A stretch of 64,000 nucleotides of DNA, from contig CALROG020000006.1 of the NCBI GenBank assembly GCA_943369755.1, positions 76,354 through 140,353 of the forward strand. The letters run 5' to 3'. Below are positions 8,229 to 16,865 of the stretch, in pieces (the first letter of the stretch is position 1; every line of letters begins with the position of its first letter). This DNA is from CALROG01 sp943369755. Its GTDB lineage: Bacteria; Pseudomonadota; Gammaproteobacteria; Burkholderiales; Burkholderiaceae_C. Below the pieces are notes generated by a model. It had not been told where the DNA came from and did not search any database. It saw nothing but the letters and a program-made list of their open reading frames with translations. Position numbers and translations under genes: made by a program.

Positions 8229-8846
8229 ATGACTTTGCTGACCACCCCCGAATCCCTGCGCACCCTGTACGAGCCCACGCGTGAACGCTCCGCCGCCAAG
8301 GAGCTGCCGCAGCTGGACGTGCATGCCACGCGCTTCATTGGCCTGTCGCCCTTCGTGGTGCTGGCCACCGGCGGGGTGGACGGCATGGACGCATCGCCGC
8401 GCGGCGGCGCGCCGGGCTTTGTGAAGGTGGTCAACGCGCACACGCTGCTGATTCCCGATTCGCCGGGCAACAACCGGCTGGACACATTGCAAAACATCAT
8501 CCACACGCCGCAGGTAGGCCTGATGTTCATGGTGCCGGGCGTGGACGAGACGCTGCGCGTCAACGGCACGGCGGTGCTGTCGGTCGACGAGACCGAGCGC
8601 ACGCTGTGCCAGGACGCCCGCCGCGTGCCCAAGCTCGTCATTCGCGTCACGGTGCAGGCCAGCTACCTGCACTGCGCCAAGGCGCTGATGCGCTCCGAGC
8701 TGTGGAACCCCACCCACCACCAACCCCGCACCTGCATGCCCAGCATGGGTGAAATGCTGCGCGACCAGGTGGCGGGCAAGGTCAGCCCCGGCACGGTGTT
8801 TGAAACACAGGAGCAGATGCTGGAGCGGTACCGGCAGACGCTGTAG
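8229..8846 (+). CDS. Pyridoxamine 5'-phosphate oxidase family flavoprotein
   Basis: A 205-residue FMN-binding split-barrel protein of the MSMEG_1061 type. ATRFIGLSPFVVLATGG, DASPRGGAPGFVKV and NRLDTLQNIIHTPQVGLMFMVPG are the FMN-pocket strands, and LWNPTHHQPR lies in the C-terminal part. Its reductant and substrate are unknown. The ATG at 8229 is preferred to a TTG at 8205 because the upstream codons are not family-like. It is divergent from the AhpD-like gene, which hints at joint regulation under oxidative stress. Confidence 0.85.
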   Translation: MTLLTTPESLRTLYEPTRERSAAKELPQLDVHATRFIGLSPFVVLATGGVDGMDASPRGGAPGFVKVVNAHTLLIPDSPGNNRLDTLQNIIHTPQVGLMFMVPGVDETLRVNGTAVLSVDETERTLCQDARRVPKLVIRVTVQASYLHCAKALMRSELWNPTHHQPRTCMPSMGEMLRDQVAGKVSPGTVFETQEQMLERYRQTL

Positions 8847-8992
8847 GCCAGGCGGCGCTCATCAATTTATTGCGCGGCCTTGTAAGGTTGGCTTGGCGGG
8901 TTCGACTACGCCCCTAGCAGTTGCTGAAAACCCCTTGTCGGCAACCAGCACTTTGCGTGTAGTAACCCCACTAAACCCAGGAGCCCCCTTCT

Positions 8993-10006
8993 ATGAAAAC
9001 GCTGGTCCTATCCGCCGTGGCAGCCGCCACCACTGTCTTGAGCCTGAACGCATTGGCGCAGTCGCCTGCCGCCGCACCGGTTGACCCCAACGCTTTTTTG
9101 AACCAGTTTGAAGCCACCTTCAGCAAGTTCGAGGGCTTTCGCCGATCCGGGGCCAAGGGCATTTGCGCCATGGGCGAGTTTGTCGGCACGGCGGATGCCC
9201 GCGCGCTGTCCTCGTCTTCGGCCTTCAGCGGCAGGCCGGTGCCAGTGGTGGTGCGCTTCTCGGTTGGCGGAGCCAACCCGAAGGCACCCGACAACGCCAA
9301 GAGCCAGCGCAATCTGGCGCTGCAGTTCAACCTGCCGGGCGGCGAGTCGTGGCAGATGGGCAATATCTCGGCCCCGGTGTTTGGCGCTTCTTCACCGCAG
9401 CAGTTCTTTGGCCGCCTGGCTTCGCTGCAACCCGACCCTGCCACCAAGATGGCAGACCCGGCCAAGGTCAAGGCCTTTGCTGACGCCAACCCGGAGGTGC
9501 TGCTGCAAGGTAAGCATTTCGCATCGCAACCCGTGCCGGCCAGCTTCGGGGCGGTCAACTACTGGGGCGTGCACGCCTTTGGCTTTGTCAACGCCAGTGG
9601 TGCCAAGCAATTCGGCAAGTGGATTTTTGAGCCGGTGGGCGGCGTTCAGGGCCTGAGCGACGACGAAGCCAAGGCCAAGGGCCCCAGCTTTCTGTTTGAC
9701 GACCTGCGCCAACGGGTGAAAGACGGCAAGGTGGCCTTCAACTTCAACCTGGAGCTGGCCCAGGCCGGCGACAAGATCGACAGCGCCACGGTGCCGCTGC
9801 CCGAGGGCCGCAAAAAGGTCAACCTGGGGCTGCTCAAGGTGACCTCGGTGGCTGAAGACGCTGGCGGCGCGTGCCTGACGATCACCTTCAATCCGATGGT
9901 CTTGCCCAAGGGCGTGGAGCCGTCTGCCGACCCGATGATTGCGGCCCGCGCAGCCCCTTACGCCATCGGGCTGGGCCGCCGTCTCACAGAAGGCCCGAAG
10001 CAGTAA
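8993..10006 (+). CDS. Periplasmic catalase-family (SrpA-like) protein
   Basis: A 337-residue protein with a signal peptide cleaved after LNALAQ. The small-subunit catalase fold is visible: PVVVRFSVGGANPKAPDNAK, RNLALQFNLPGGE, AFGFVNASGAKQFGKWIFEP and the C-terminal FNPMVLPKGVEPSADPM. RAAPY near the end matches the Arg-x3-Tyr haem-proximal motif. At the distal side the usual H-A-K-G is SGAKG (RRSGAKGICAMGEF), so the catalytic histidine appears to be missing. The protein may bind haem without normal peroxidase chemistry. It is preceded by a 146-base non-coding interval. Confidence 0.8.
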   Translation: MKTLVLSAVAAATTVLSLNALAQSPAAAPVDPNAFLNQFEATFSKFEGFRRSGAKGICAMGEFVGTADARALSSSSAFSGRPVPVVVRFSVGGANPKAPDNAKSQRNLALQFNLPGGESWQMGNISAPVFGASSPQQFFGRLASLQPDPATKMADPAKVKAFADANPEVLLQGKHFASQPVPASFGAVNYWGVHAFGFVNASGAKQFGKWIFEPVGGVQGLSDDEAKAKGPSFLFDDLRQRVKDGKVAFNFNLELAQAGDKIDSATVPLPEGRKKVNLGLLKVTSVAEDAGGACLTITFNPMVLPKGVEPSADPMIAARAAPYAIGLGRRLTEGPKQ

Positions 10007-10025
10007 CCACCCCAGCGCGCGGTGG

Positions 10026-10943
10026 TCAGCCCAACACAAAGCTGATCGCCGCGCACACCGCCACCGCCTGGGCGGCATTGCACTGCTGCGGCGTGACGCG
10101 CGGGCTGTCGGGGTACACCTCGGTGGTGGTGGTGTAGCGTGCGCCAGTAACGCTGGCGCACAGGCCCAGCGCCTTCAGCGGGTAGCGGATCACGCCGTGG
10201 CCCGCCACCGGTGTGCCAATCATTTCGCCCTGCGCGTCGGCCGGCGCAATCGGTGTCACCCGCTCCACCGCCGCAATGATGGCGCGCTGGAATTCAGGTT
10301 GCGGGTTCTCGGTGTCGTCCACCAGATAGAAGCCGTCGGGAATGCTGCCGGGCTCAAAGGCCTTGCCGTCACGCGCCGCCAGCGCGGGGCGGTATTCGGA
10401 TTCATCGGTGTCGGTGGTTTCGTGCAGGTCAATGTGGGCCTCAAACTGGCCCTGCCAGCGGGCTACCAGCTGCATCAGCGCCCCCGCCTCCTGCGCCGGG
10501 CTGGGGTGGCGAAATGACCGGTTGGGGTCAACCGCGTCATGGTTCCAGCGGTGAATGCGCTCGTAAGCCCAGGGGCTGACACAGGGCACCACCAGCAGGT
10601 TCACACGCTGTGCAAATGCCTCAGCATGTTGATCCAGAAAAAGCAGCGCGCCATGCACGCCACTGGTTTCGTAGCCATGCACACCGCCTGTCACCAGCAC
10701 GCCGGGCAGGCCCGGGTTCCAGCGGCCGACGCGAATGGCCTGCAAGGGGTAGCGCTCGCCGGCATAAGCGACCTCGCCATACGGCAAGACCTCAAACCGT
10801 GCGGCCAGCCGCGCAAGCGGGCCCAGCACATCGTCGGCGTAGCTGCGGTGGCGCTTTTGACCAGCCCGCCACAAATCAAGCTCGGCCGGGCCCCAGGGCA
10901 GGCCGGGGGTTCCAATGGGATAGGTCTTGGCGTGGCCGGTCAT
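10026..10943 (-). CDS. M14-family metallocarboxypeptidase / aspartoacylase-like
   Basis: A 305-residue cytosolic protein from MTGHAKTYPIG. LVTGGVHGYETSG gives the HxxE zinc ligands, EAHIDLHETTDTD the third His, and TTTTEVYPD the general-base Glu. This combination is typical of the succinylglutamate desuccinylase/aspartoacylase branch of M14. The substrate is unknown. It follows the RbgA-like GTPase gene by 10 bases on the minus strand and is probably co-transcribed with it. Confidence 0.85.
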   Translation of the reverse strand: MTGHAKTYPIGTPGLPWGPAELDLWRAGQKRHRSYADDVLGPLARLAARFEVLPYGEVAYAGERYPLQAIRVGRWNPGLPGVLVTGGVHGYETSGVHGALLFLDQHAEAFAQRVNLLVVPCVSPWAYERIHRWNHDAVDPNRSFRHPSPAQEAGALMQLVARWQGQFEAHIDLHETTDTDESEYRPALAARDGKAFEPGSIPDGFYLVDDTENPQPEFQRAIIAAVERVTPIAPADAQGEMIGTPVAGHGVIRYPLKALGLCASVTGARYTTTTEVYPDSPRVTPQQCNAAQAVAVCAAISFVLG

Positions 10944-10953
10944 GGGGCAGCGC

Positions 10954-11886
10954 TCAGTCTTCTTCTGGCTGGCTGGGGCTTTTGCCCTTGCGCGCCTCTT
11001 TTTTGGCCTTGCGCTTTTCTTCCAGTACCAGGCCTTGCGCCAGCCACTGCGCATACTCGGCGGGTGTTTCCAGGGTGATGCGGCCCAGCGTGTTGGTACG
11101 AAACTCTGTGATGACGATTTCCGCAGCCTTCTGGGTGTTGATCCTGCCCTTGCCCAGCAGCGCGCCGCGCTGGCGGCCCACTGACTCCAGCACCTCTTCG
11201 TCTTTCATCTGCTGCACGTCCGCCAGCTTGAAGCGCGCCTCCAGCAGCGGCGCATAGTGCTGGCGCAGGTAGTCCAGCAGTTCGAGCGCCACCTCTTCTT
11301 CGTCGTAGGCGTTGCGCCCAATGGCACCGCTGGCCGCCAGGTTGAAGCCGCTTTGCGCCACGATGATGCGCGGCCACAGCATGCCGGGCGTGTCGTACAG
11401 ATAAAAGTCGTCGGCCAGGGTAATGCGCTGCTCCAGCTTGGTGATGCCGGCTTCGTCACCGGTCTTGGCATGGCGCTTGTTGGTCAGCGCGTTGATCAGT
11501 GTGGACTTGCCCACATTGGGTACGCCGCAGGTCAGCACGCGCATGGGCTTGGCCAGCCCGCCGCGCCCGGGTGCCAGCTGCTGACAGGCCGCCGCCAGGG
11601 GCTGCACCGCCGCCGCATTGCTGGCCTGCAAGGCAATGGCCCGGGTGCCGGGCTGCGCGTTGTAGTGGGCCAGCCAGGCTTGGGTTTGCAGCGGGTCGGC
11701 CATGTCCTGTTTGTTCAGGATCTTCAAGGTGGGTTTGTGGCCGGTCATCTCGGCCAGCAAGGGGTTGGCGCTGCTGGCCGGCAGCCGCGCGTCCAGCACC
11801 TCGATGACGACGTCAATGTCCTTGATGCGCTCGGCAATTGCCTTGCGCGTGAGGTTCATATGGCCTGGGAACCACTGGATGGCCAT
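10954..11886 (-). CDS. ylqF: Ribosome biogenesis GTPase YlqF/RbgA
   Basis: A 310-residue circularly permuted GTPase. WFPGHMNLTRKAI is the signature N-terminus. The motifs then come in the order G4 (LNKQD), G1 (GVPNVGKST) and G3 (LYDTPG). RbgA-like proteins assist late 50S subunit assembly. The C-terminal tail is lysine-rich (EEKRKAKKEARKGK), consistent with rRNA contact. It is the first gene of a two-gene minus-strand unit. Confidence 0.92.
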   Translation of the reverse strand: MAIQWFPGHMNLTRKAIAERIKDIDVVIEVLDARLPASSANPLLAEMTGHKPTLKILNKQDMADPLQTQAWLAHYNAQPGTRAIALQASNAAAVQPLAAACQQLAPGRGGLAKPMRVLTCGVPNVGKSTLINALTNKRHAKTGDEAGITKLEQRITLADDFYLYDTPGMLWPRIIVAQSGFNLAASGAIGRNAYDEEEVALELLDYLRQHYAPLLEARFKLADVQQMKDEEVLESVGRQRGALLGKGRINTQKAAEIVITEFRTNTLGRITLETPAEYAQWLAQGLVLEEKRKAKKEARKGKSPSQPEED

Positions 11887-11957
11887 GCTGTGCGTTACCT
11901 GAGTTGAGACGGTTGGGTGTGGGGGAGGATGCTAACACCGGTGCCAGGCCCCTATTC

Positions 11958-12006
11958 GCTATGCTTTTGATAGTGGCTCACGCAATCTACATGCGGGCTT
12001 GGGGCA
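11958..12006 (+). repeat. Dispersed GCTAT/GTGGCTC element, copy A
   Basis: GCTATGCTTTTGATAG, then TGGCTCACGCAATCTACATG and CGGGCTTGGGGCA. It shows the AT-rich half and the CGCA..TGCG hairpin half shared by all nine copies. It sits in the 252-base interval between the ylqF start and the membrane GGDEF-like gene, which holds nothing else I can identify. Confidence 0.8.
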
Positions 12007-12138
12007 TATTTCACAGTTTCCCGCGCCGCTTTTGCCCTATATTGGCCCGCTTATGCGCCGCATTCCCCCAAACAGCCTGCCGCACCCCCGCGCGTGGCCA
12101 TGCACTCGCCCACGTGTAGCCCCAGGCCGAGGTGGCTT

Positions 12139-13374
12139 ATGACGCAGGGCGAACTTGCCATCTGGTCTGCCATGGCCGGTGTTCTGGGCCTGCTGATGCT
12201 GGCGGCTTTGAGCGAATTCGTGCAACGCCCCACGGTCCCCAGCCTGCGCGGCGTACTGTTCATGGGCGTTACCGGCGGTGCCTGCGTGTTGTTGTCTGCA
12301 TTGCCGGAAGCACTTGCGCCGGGTTGGCAAGGTGAATGGCTGCCGCCCATCAAGGCGGCGATTGGTCCGCTCAGCGGTGCATTGGCGTTGGGCTACCTTG
12401 GCATCTGGACCGGTGCCATGGACGACGACACACTGGTGCGCCGTACCGTGCGTTGGGGTTGCGCCGGGCTGGTGCTGGCGGGCGTGGTGCTGGCCGGGCT
12501 GTCGCTGGCGCGCCCCAAAATGCCGGCAGAGGTGTTGGGGCTTTCCGCTGCGGTGAACGGGGTATCGGTGGTGCTGGCCACCGTGGTTGCGGTGCGCACC
12601 GCCTTGCTGGGCGACTACCTGGCGCGCTGGATGACGCTGGCCTGCGTGTGCCTCGCCGGCATGGTGGCTGGGCTGTATGCCAAGGGCTTGCAAATGTATG
12701 GCGGCGCATTGTGGGTTTGGGCGCTAACCGCCCTGTGCACTGTGGCCTATTTCCTGGTGGTGATTGCGCTCACCATCTCGCGCAACCGCGAGCAGCGCCG
12801 CCTGCAGCGCCTGGCACGCAATTCGCTGGAGGGGCAGGACACGGCAGGCGTGAGCAAGGGCGCGCAACTGGTTCGCCAAATTGACGACGCGATCTGGCGC
12901 AGTGCCCGGCTGCACCGCAGCTGCGCGGTGATCGCCGTCAGCGTGCCCAACCTGTACCAGCCAATAGACGCGTCCGGAGCCGAGGCAGACGAAGCCATCC
13001 TGACCACCCTGGCGGCGCGGCTGCGCCGGCAAGTGGGCTTTCGCAACGTGGTGGGGCTGTACCACCCGCGCTGCTTCGTGCTGGCCGTGTCCGCGGTGCA
13101 AGACGCAAACCGCAGCGCGGTGGTCGCCAGCGAACTGGCACGCCATATTGGTCGGCCCCTGCGCATCCGCGGGGGCAATTCCGACGTGTGGGTCACCCCG
13201 ACCATCGGCATCGGGCTGGTGCATGTCAATATGCCTGGCGCATTGGCGGTAGACGTGATCAACCTGGCAGAGAAACTGGCGCTACAGGTTGCGGGCCACG
13301 ACAACCGCTGCGCCGTCATCGACTGGCGTCAACACATCGCCAACATCAAGCAGCCGGGTATGGCTGCAGCATAA
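12139..13374 (+). CDS. Seven-helix membrane protein with degenerate GGDEF-like domain
   Basis: A 411-residue protein starting MTQGELAIWSAMAG after the ribosome-binding site CGAGG. About seven hydrophobic helices cover the first 220 residues. A cytoplasmic segment follows (ISRNREQRRLQRLARNS), then a domain of about 170 residues whose strand pattern resembles a diguanylate cyclase. The GG(D/E)EF signature is absent; the corresponding loop reads GLYHPRCFVLAV. I infer a catalytically dead c-di-GMP-type signalling protein. The family assignment of the sensor part is unknown. Confidence 0.6.
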   Translation: MTQGELAIWSAMAGVLGLLMLAALSEFVQRPTVPSLRGVLFMGVTGGACVLLSALPEALAPGWQGEWLPPIKAAIGPLSGALALGYLGIWTGAMDDDTLVRRTVRWGCAGLVLAGVVLAGLSLARPKMPAEVLGLSAAVNGVSVVLATVVAVRTALLGDYLARWMTLACVCLAGMVAGLYAKGLQMYGGALWVWALTALCTVAYFLVVIALTISRNREQRRLQRLARNSLEGQDTAGVSKGAQLVRQIDDAIWRSARLHRSCAVIAVSVPNLYQPIDASGAEADEAILTTLAARLRRQVGFRNVVGLYHPRCFVLAVSAVQDANRSAVVASELARHIGRPLRIRGGNSDVWVTPTIGIGLVHVNMPGALAVDVINLAEKLALQVAGHDNRCAVIDWRQHIANIKQPGMAAA

Positions 13375-13412
13375 GTACGGTCAGCCAGGCCTGCCGGTGA
13401 TGGCGGCAAGCG

Positions 13413-14066
13413 TCAGCGGGCACCCGCTGCCCGCAACAGGGCCGCCACCGCCGTCTGGTTGCGCTGCACGGCGTGCTGCAACGGCGTCACGCCCTGCCGG
13501 TCGGCCAGGTTGAGGTTGGCTTTTGCGGCAATCAGCTGGCGCACGATATCGGTATGCGCCGGGCCGCCGTCGCCCAGAATCACAGCCTCCAGCAGCGCCG
13601 TCCAGCCCAGGTTGTTGACATGGTTCACGTCAATCGTCGTGGTCAAAAGCAAACGCACGGTTTCCGCATGGCCGTAGTGGCAGGCCGGAATGAGCGCGGT
13701 GCCGCCATAGCGGTTGGTGCTTTTGAGGTTGGCCCCCGCCGCCAGCGTGGCGCGCAGTATGGCCGTGTAGCCGCGCGCGCCGGCCAACAAGAAGGCGCTG
13801 TCCTGAATGTCGTCTTGCGCATTGACGTCAGCGCCGCGGGCTATCAGCGCCAGCGCCACCTCCACATGATTGCCCTGGGTGGCGGCCAGCAAGGCGGTGC
13901 GCCCGCGCGCGTCGCGTTGCTCCAGCAGCGCGCCCCGCTCCAGCAAAGTGCGCGTGCCGCCCAAGTCGCCACGCGCCGCAGCCTCTACCAGCGCCGGGGT
14001 TTGGGCCCGCGCCATGCCGCCAACAAACAGCGCGAGCGCGGCAAGCGCGCCGCGCCGCTTCAGCAT
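13413..14066 (-). CDS. Periplasmic ankyrin-repeat protein
   Basis: A 217-residue protein with signal peptide MLKRRGALAALALFVGGMARAQ and about five ankyrin repeats (for example GRTALLAATQGNHVEVALAL and GGTALIPACHYGHAETVRLL). Such secreted ankyrin proteins are common beside catalase or peroxidase genes, and their partners are unknown. The frame extends to an upstream ATG at 14093 that lies inside a dispersed repeat. That longer start would bury the signal peptide behind nine extra residues, so I prefer 14066. Confidence 0.85.
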   Translation of the reverse strand: MLKRRGALAALALFVGGMARAQTPALVEAAARGDLGGTRTLLERGALLEQRDARGRTALLAATQGNHVEVALALIARGADVNAQDDIQDSAFLLAGARGYTAILRATLAAGANLKSTNRYGGTALIPACHYGHAETVRLLLTTTIDVNHVNNLGWTALLEAVILGDGGPAHTDIVRQLIAAKANLNLADRQGVTPLQHAVQRNQTAVAALLRAAGAR

Positions 14067-14079
14067 GAGTTTCTGCTTT

Positions 14080-14130
14080 GCTATATTTTTCATAGTGGCT
14101 CACGTCCATTCCATGCGGGCTAGCAGCCAA
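14080..14130 (+). repeat. Dispersed element, copy B
   Basis: GCTATATTTTTCATAGTGGC, then TCACGTCCATTCCATGCGGG and CTAGCAGCC with a following TTTTG. The element overlaps the upstream alternative start codon of the ankyrin gene on the opposite strand (its ..TTTCATAG.. contributes that ATG). Confidence 0.85.
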
Positions 14131-14281
14131 TTTTGCCTCAAACCAGAGGGCGTGGGTGCAAGCCGCCGTCAGCGGGAATGGGCGCGCGCAATGGCGCACC
14201 GGCGGCACACATTGGCGCGCACCCAAGCCTGATTTACCATTGCCCATCGGCTACACACCGCGGCCGCACACAGGAGGCTTT

Positions 14282-14422
14282 ATGGCCAAAGGCGAACAAC
14301 GCAGCAACAAAATGACGAAGAAGCCCAAGAAGGACACTTCGGCACCCAAGCAGGGAACGTCCGACCGCCCCCTGCCGCCCACCACCACGGTGTTGCCACG
14401 CGGCAAAGAGAAAAACAAGTAA
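14282..14422 (+). CDS. Small basic protein, conserved in Burkholderiales
   Basis: A 46-residue lysine-rich protein (MAKGEQRSNKMTKKPKKD..) ending PRGKEKNK. AGGAGG sits 6 bases before the ATG, a near-perfect ribosome-binding site, which is the main reason to call it. I recall similar MAKGQ-RSNKE-KKPKKDK proteins in related genomes; their function is unknown. A nucleic-acid contact would fit the charge, but that is inference. Confidence 0.75.
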   Translation: MAKGEQRSNKMTKKPKKDTSAPKQGTSDRPLPPTTTVLPRGKEKNK

Positions 14423-14461
14423 CCAGCCCCCCCCGGGTCTCGCGTAGTTGCCGGGCCCGGC

Positions 14462-15124
14462 CTAGTCGGCTGCCAGAACCTGCGCCAGCCAGCGGTTGAG
14501 GTCCGCTACCTCTTGCTCGCACACAGAGTGCGGCATGGGGTATTCATGCCACTGCACGTGGTAGCCCAGCGCCAGCAGCGCGTCGCGCGACGCGGTGGCA
14601 CGCGGCAGCTCGACGATGTCATCTTGCTGGCCATGGGCCATGAAAATCGGCGTGGCCTGGTTGGCCGGGCTGCGCTGGGCCGCCGTCATGCCCGCCAGCG
14701 GCAAGTAGCCCGACAAACCCACGATACCGGCCAGCCTGTGTGAATGCCGCAGGCCGGTCATGAGCGCCATGGCGCAGCCCTGCGAAAAGCCGGCCAGCAC
14801 AATCCGGTGTGACGGGATGCCACGCGCCCGTTCGCGCGCCAGCAGTTCTTCAATGGCGGCCTGCGACTGGCGCAAGCCCGCCTCGTCTTCGCGGCTGCGG
14901 TCGGGGTGTATGTCGTACCAGGCGGGCATGCGGTAGCCGCCATTGAGCGACACCGCCATGACCGGCGCGTTGGGGAACACAAACCGCACCGGCCCGACGG
15001 CGGACAAGTCCATTTCGTGGGCAATCGGCACAAAGTCGCTGCCGTCAGCCCCCAGGCCGTGCATCAGCATCACGGTGGCGCGCGGGTCGCCGCCGGTTTC
15101 GATTTCAATAGTCTGTAGCGCCAC
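14462..15124 (-). CDS. Carboxylesterase / phospholipase-like alpha/beta hydrolase
   Basis: A 220-residue member of the carboxylesterase 2 family. MLMHGLGADGSDFVPIA carries the oxyanion hole. RIVLAGFSQGCAMAL holds the nucleophile Ser (GFSQG), MAHGQQDDIV the Asp and EYPMPHSVC the His. These enzymes hydrolyse short acyl esters or act as acyl-protein thioesterases. The downstream end is at 14462. The AhpD-like gene follows it in genome order (upstream in transcription) with a three-base gap, so the two are probably one operon. Confidence 0.9.
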   Translation of the reverse strand: MALQTIEIETGGDPRATVMLMHGLGADGSDFVPIAHEMDLSAVGPVRFVFPNAPVMAVSLNGGYRMPAWYDIHPDRSREDEAGLRQSQAAIEELLARERARGIPSHRIVLAGFSQGCAMALMTGLRHSHRLAGIVGLSGYLPLAGMTAAQRSPANQATPIFMAHGQQDDIVELPRATASRDALLALGYHVQWHEYPMPHSVCEQEVADLNRWLAQVLAAD

Positions 15125-15127
15125 AAA

Positions 15128-15529
15128 TCATCCTTTGTCAAATGCCATATCCAGCGGTACCTGAATGGCCGTGGCCAGCTGGTTGGTTTTGCCAGCCAGG
15201 CCCACGATCGCCATCAGCTCGGCGTGCTGCTCGGGCGTCATGCCTGCGGCCCGGGCGGCGGCGGTGTGCGAATGAACGCAGTAGCTGCAGCTATTGACAA
15301 TTGACGCCGTGATGTAGATCAGCTCTTTGGTCAGCGGGTCCAGCGACGACGGCGTGGCCATGATGCGCTTGACCTCGGCCCAGGTGGATTCGAGCAGCGC
15401 GGCGTCAAACGCCAGGTAACGCCACAGGTTGTTGATGAATTCGGTCTTGCGGGTGGCGCGGATGTCGTCAAAAACCGCCTTCACGCGCGGGTCTTTTTCG
15501 GGGTTGCCGGGGGGTTGAAGTGTGCTCAT
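15128..15529 (-). CDS. Carboxymuconolactone decarboxylase family protein
   Basis: A 133-residue AhpD-fold protein from MSTLQPPGNPEKDP. SIVNSCSYCVHSHTAAA contains the CxxC-x2-H redox motif. The open frame continues upstream to 15886, but that part is antisense to another gene. It is likely a thiol peroxidase partner. It is transcribed first, with the carboxylesterase gene three bases downstream. Confidence 0.88.
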   Translation of the reverse strand: MSTLQPPGNPEKDPRVKAVFDDIRATRKTEFINNLWRYLAFDAALLESTWAEVKRIMATPSSLDPLTKELIYITASIVNSCSYCVHSHTAAARAAGMTPEQHAELMAIVGLAGKTNQLATAIQVPLDMAFDKG

Positions 15530-15665
15530 GACGCTGATTGTGCGCCGACGCCCGGGCGCGCCGGGTACCGGGCTGTGGCGCACGGGTTTAAATCGCGGCA
15601 ATCGTGGCATCTGTCGTGATACATTTTGTAACTTCGCCAGACCGTTGCCACGAACCGAGCCACCA

Positions 15666-16328
15666 ATGAGTCTCTTCGACCTGCTTTTTGGAACCCAGCG
15701 CAAGCACAAAAAGGCCCCGGCGTCGGTCTTGCGCAGTTCAACCCAATTGTCCGGGTCGCCCGGTGCCACACGGCGTGAGCTGATCCGTGTGGTACTGCGC
15801 GACACATTGAAGCTGCACGGTGTGCCAGCCGAATGGATTACCGCAGAACTGCTCAACACCACCTCGCGCGAAGGCAAACCCGGCATGCATGTGCGGCTTG
15901 TGCTGCTGCACTGGGAGCCGCGCCTGCTGGTTCATTGCGTCGCGCTACAAAACAGCCTGCAGGCACGCCTGGAGATGTTCGACCCGCTGGCGGGCAACTG
16001 GTATTCGGGCCTGTCGTGGCGGTTCGCGCTGGCGGACGAAAGCGCTTGCCCGCCGATGCCAGAGGCGGCCTTCTGGAGAGCTGCGCCGCCTGAAGCCGCA
16101 CCGCCTGAAGCCGCGTCACCTGCCATTGCTGCGCAGCCCTCGCCGCCACAGGCCAGTGCGCATGTCGCGTCCCCGTTGTTGCAGCATTCACAGCCGTCTG
16201 CCCAGGAGCGGCGCGAGGCACTGGAAAAACTGCTGGCCGAAGGAGACCGTGAACATCACGCGGCGGCCGCCGGCGCAGACAACGGCCAGCGGGCGTTCCG
16301 TCCGACCGAGCCCGCCGGGCTGGTGTGA
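15666..16328 (+). CDS. Hypothetical protein with PPEAA repeats
   Basis: A 220-residue protein starting MSLFDLLFGTQRKHKKAP. I do not recognise the family, though the start is reminiscent of hypothetical proteins beside BON or phasin-like genes in Comamonadaceae. Residues 25-135 form a compact mixed domain (WITAELLNTTSREGKPGMHV, LLVHCVALQNS). Then come three PPEAA-like repeats and a low-complexity alanine/proline linker. The C-terminus, ERREALEKLLAEGDREH, is probably helical. Confidence 0.7.
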   Translation: MSLFDLLFGTQRKHKKAPASVLRSSTQLSGSPGATRRELIRVVLRDTLKLHGVPAEWITAELLNTTSREGKPGMHVRLVLLHWEPRLLVHCVALQNSLQARLEMFDPLAGNWYSGLSWRFALADESACPPMPEAAFWRAAPPEAAPPEAASPAIAAQPSPPQASAHVASPLLQHSQPSAQERREALEKLLAEGDREHHAAAAGADNGQRAFRPTEPAGLV

Positions 16329-16458
16329 GCTGACCCAGGCCTGCGGCACCAGGCAGGCGTGCGATCTAGTGATCGAACTCTAGGAAAACACCGTGATTTA
16401 GGGCGCGAGCCCTAGGCCGGTTCAAGACAATCGTGGCATCAACCGAAAGGACTTTGCC
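16329..16458. other. Intergenic interval with two short perfect hairpins
   Basis: CGATC-tagt-GATCG (16362-16375) and TAGGGC-gcga-GCCCTA (16399-16414, closed by a GNRA-type loop) lie in the leader of the phasin-like gene. Neither has a T-run, so they are not intrinsic terminators. An mRNA-stability or protein-binding role is possible but not shown. Confidence 0.45.
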
Positions 16459-16797
16459 ATGACCACCAACGAATTTTCCAAGACTGCAACCGGCGTCATC
16501 GCCACTGTGGGCAGCACTGCCCACCAGATCATTGACGCCTACCGCGCCGGCGGCGAGCGCATCAACGACGCGTTCACCCAGCGCTGGAACAGCGCGCTGA
16601 AAGAATCCGCCCCCAAGCTCACGCCGGAGACCCGCAAGAACGCAGCCCACGCACAAAAGGTGTTCAGCGCCTACTACGCCAAGGGTATCGCCCTGACGGC
16701 TGACGGTGCCACTGTGGTAGTGGATACGCTGGTGGGTGCCGCACTGGCCACCACCGAACGCGCCACCGCGTTCGCCGCCGCCAACCTGAGCCGCTGA
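16459..16797 (+). CDS. Small helical phasin-like protein
   Basis: A 112-residue, alanine-rich protein predicted to be mostly helical (TATGVIATVGSTAHQIIDAY, VVVDTLVGAALATTERATAF). It resembles small hypothetical proteins of Burkholderiales and has a phasin-like hydrophobic/alanine pattern, but no phasin signature can be claimed. AAAGGA lies before the ATG. The SRPBCC gene follows 68 bases downstream on the same strand. Confidence 0.7.
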   Translation: MTTNEFSKTATGVIATVGSTAHQIIDAYRAGGERINDAFTQRWNSALKESAPKLTPETRKNAAHAQKVFSAYYAKGIALTADGATVVVDTLVGAALATTERATAFAAANLSR

Positions 16798-16865
16798 AAA
16801 CCACGGCCCACGCCGGGCCGGTGGCAGAATGAGCCACCCCTGACTGAACAACAAAGGAGACAAAA

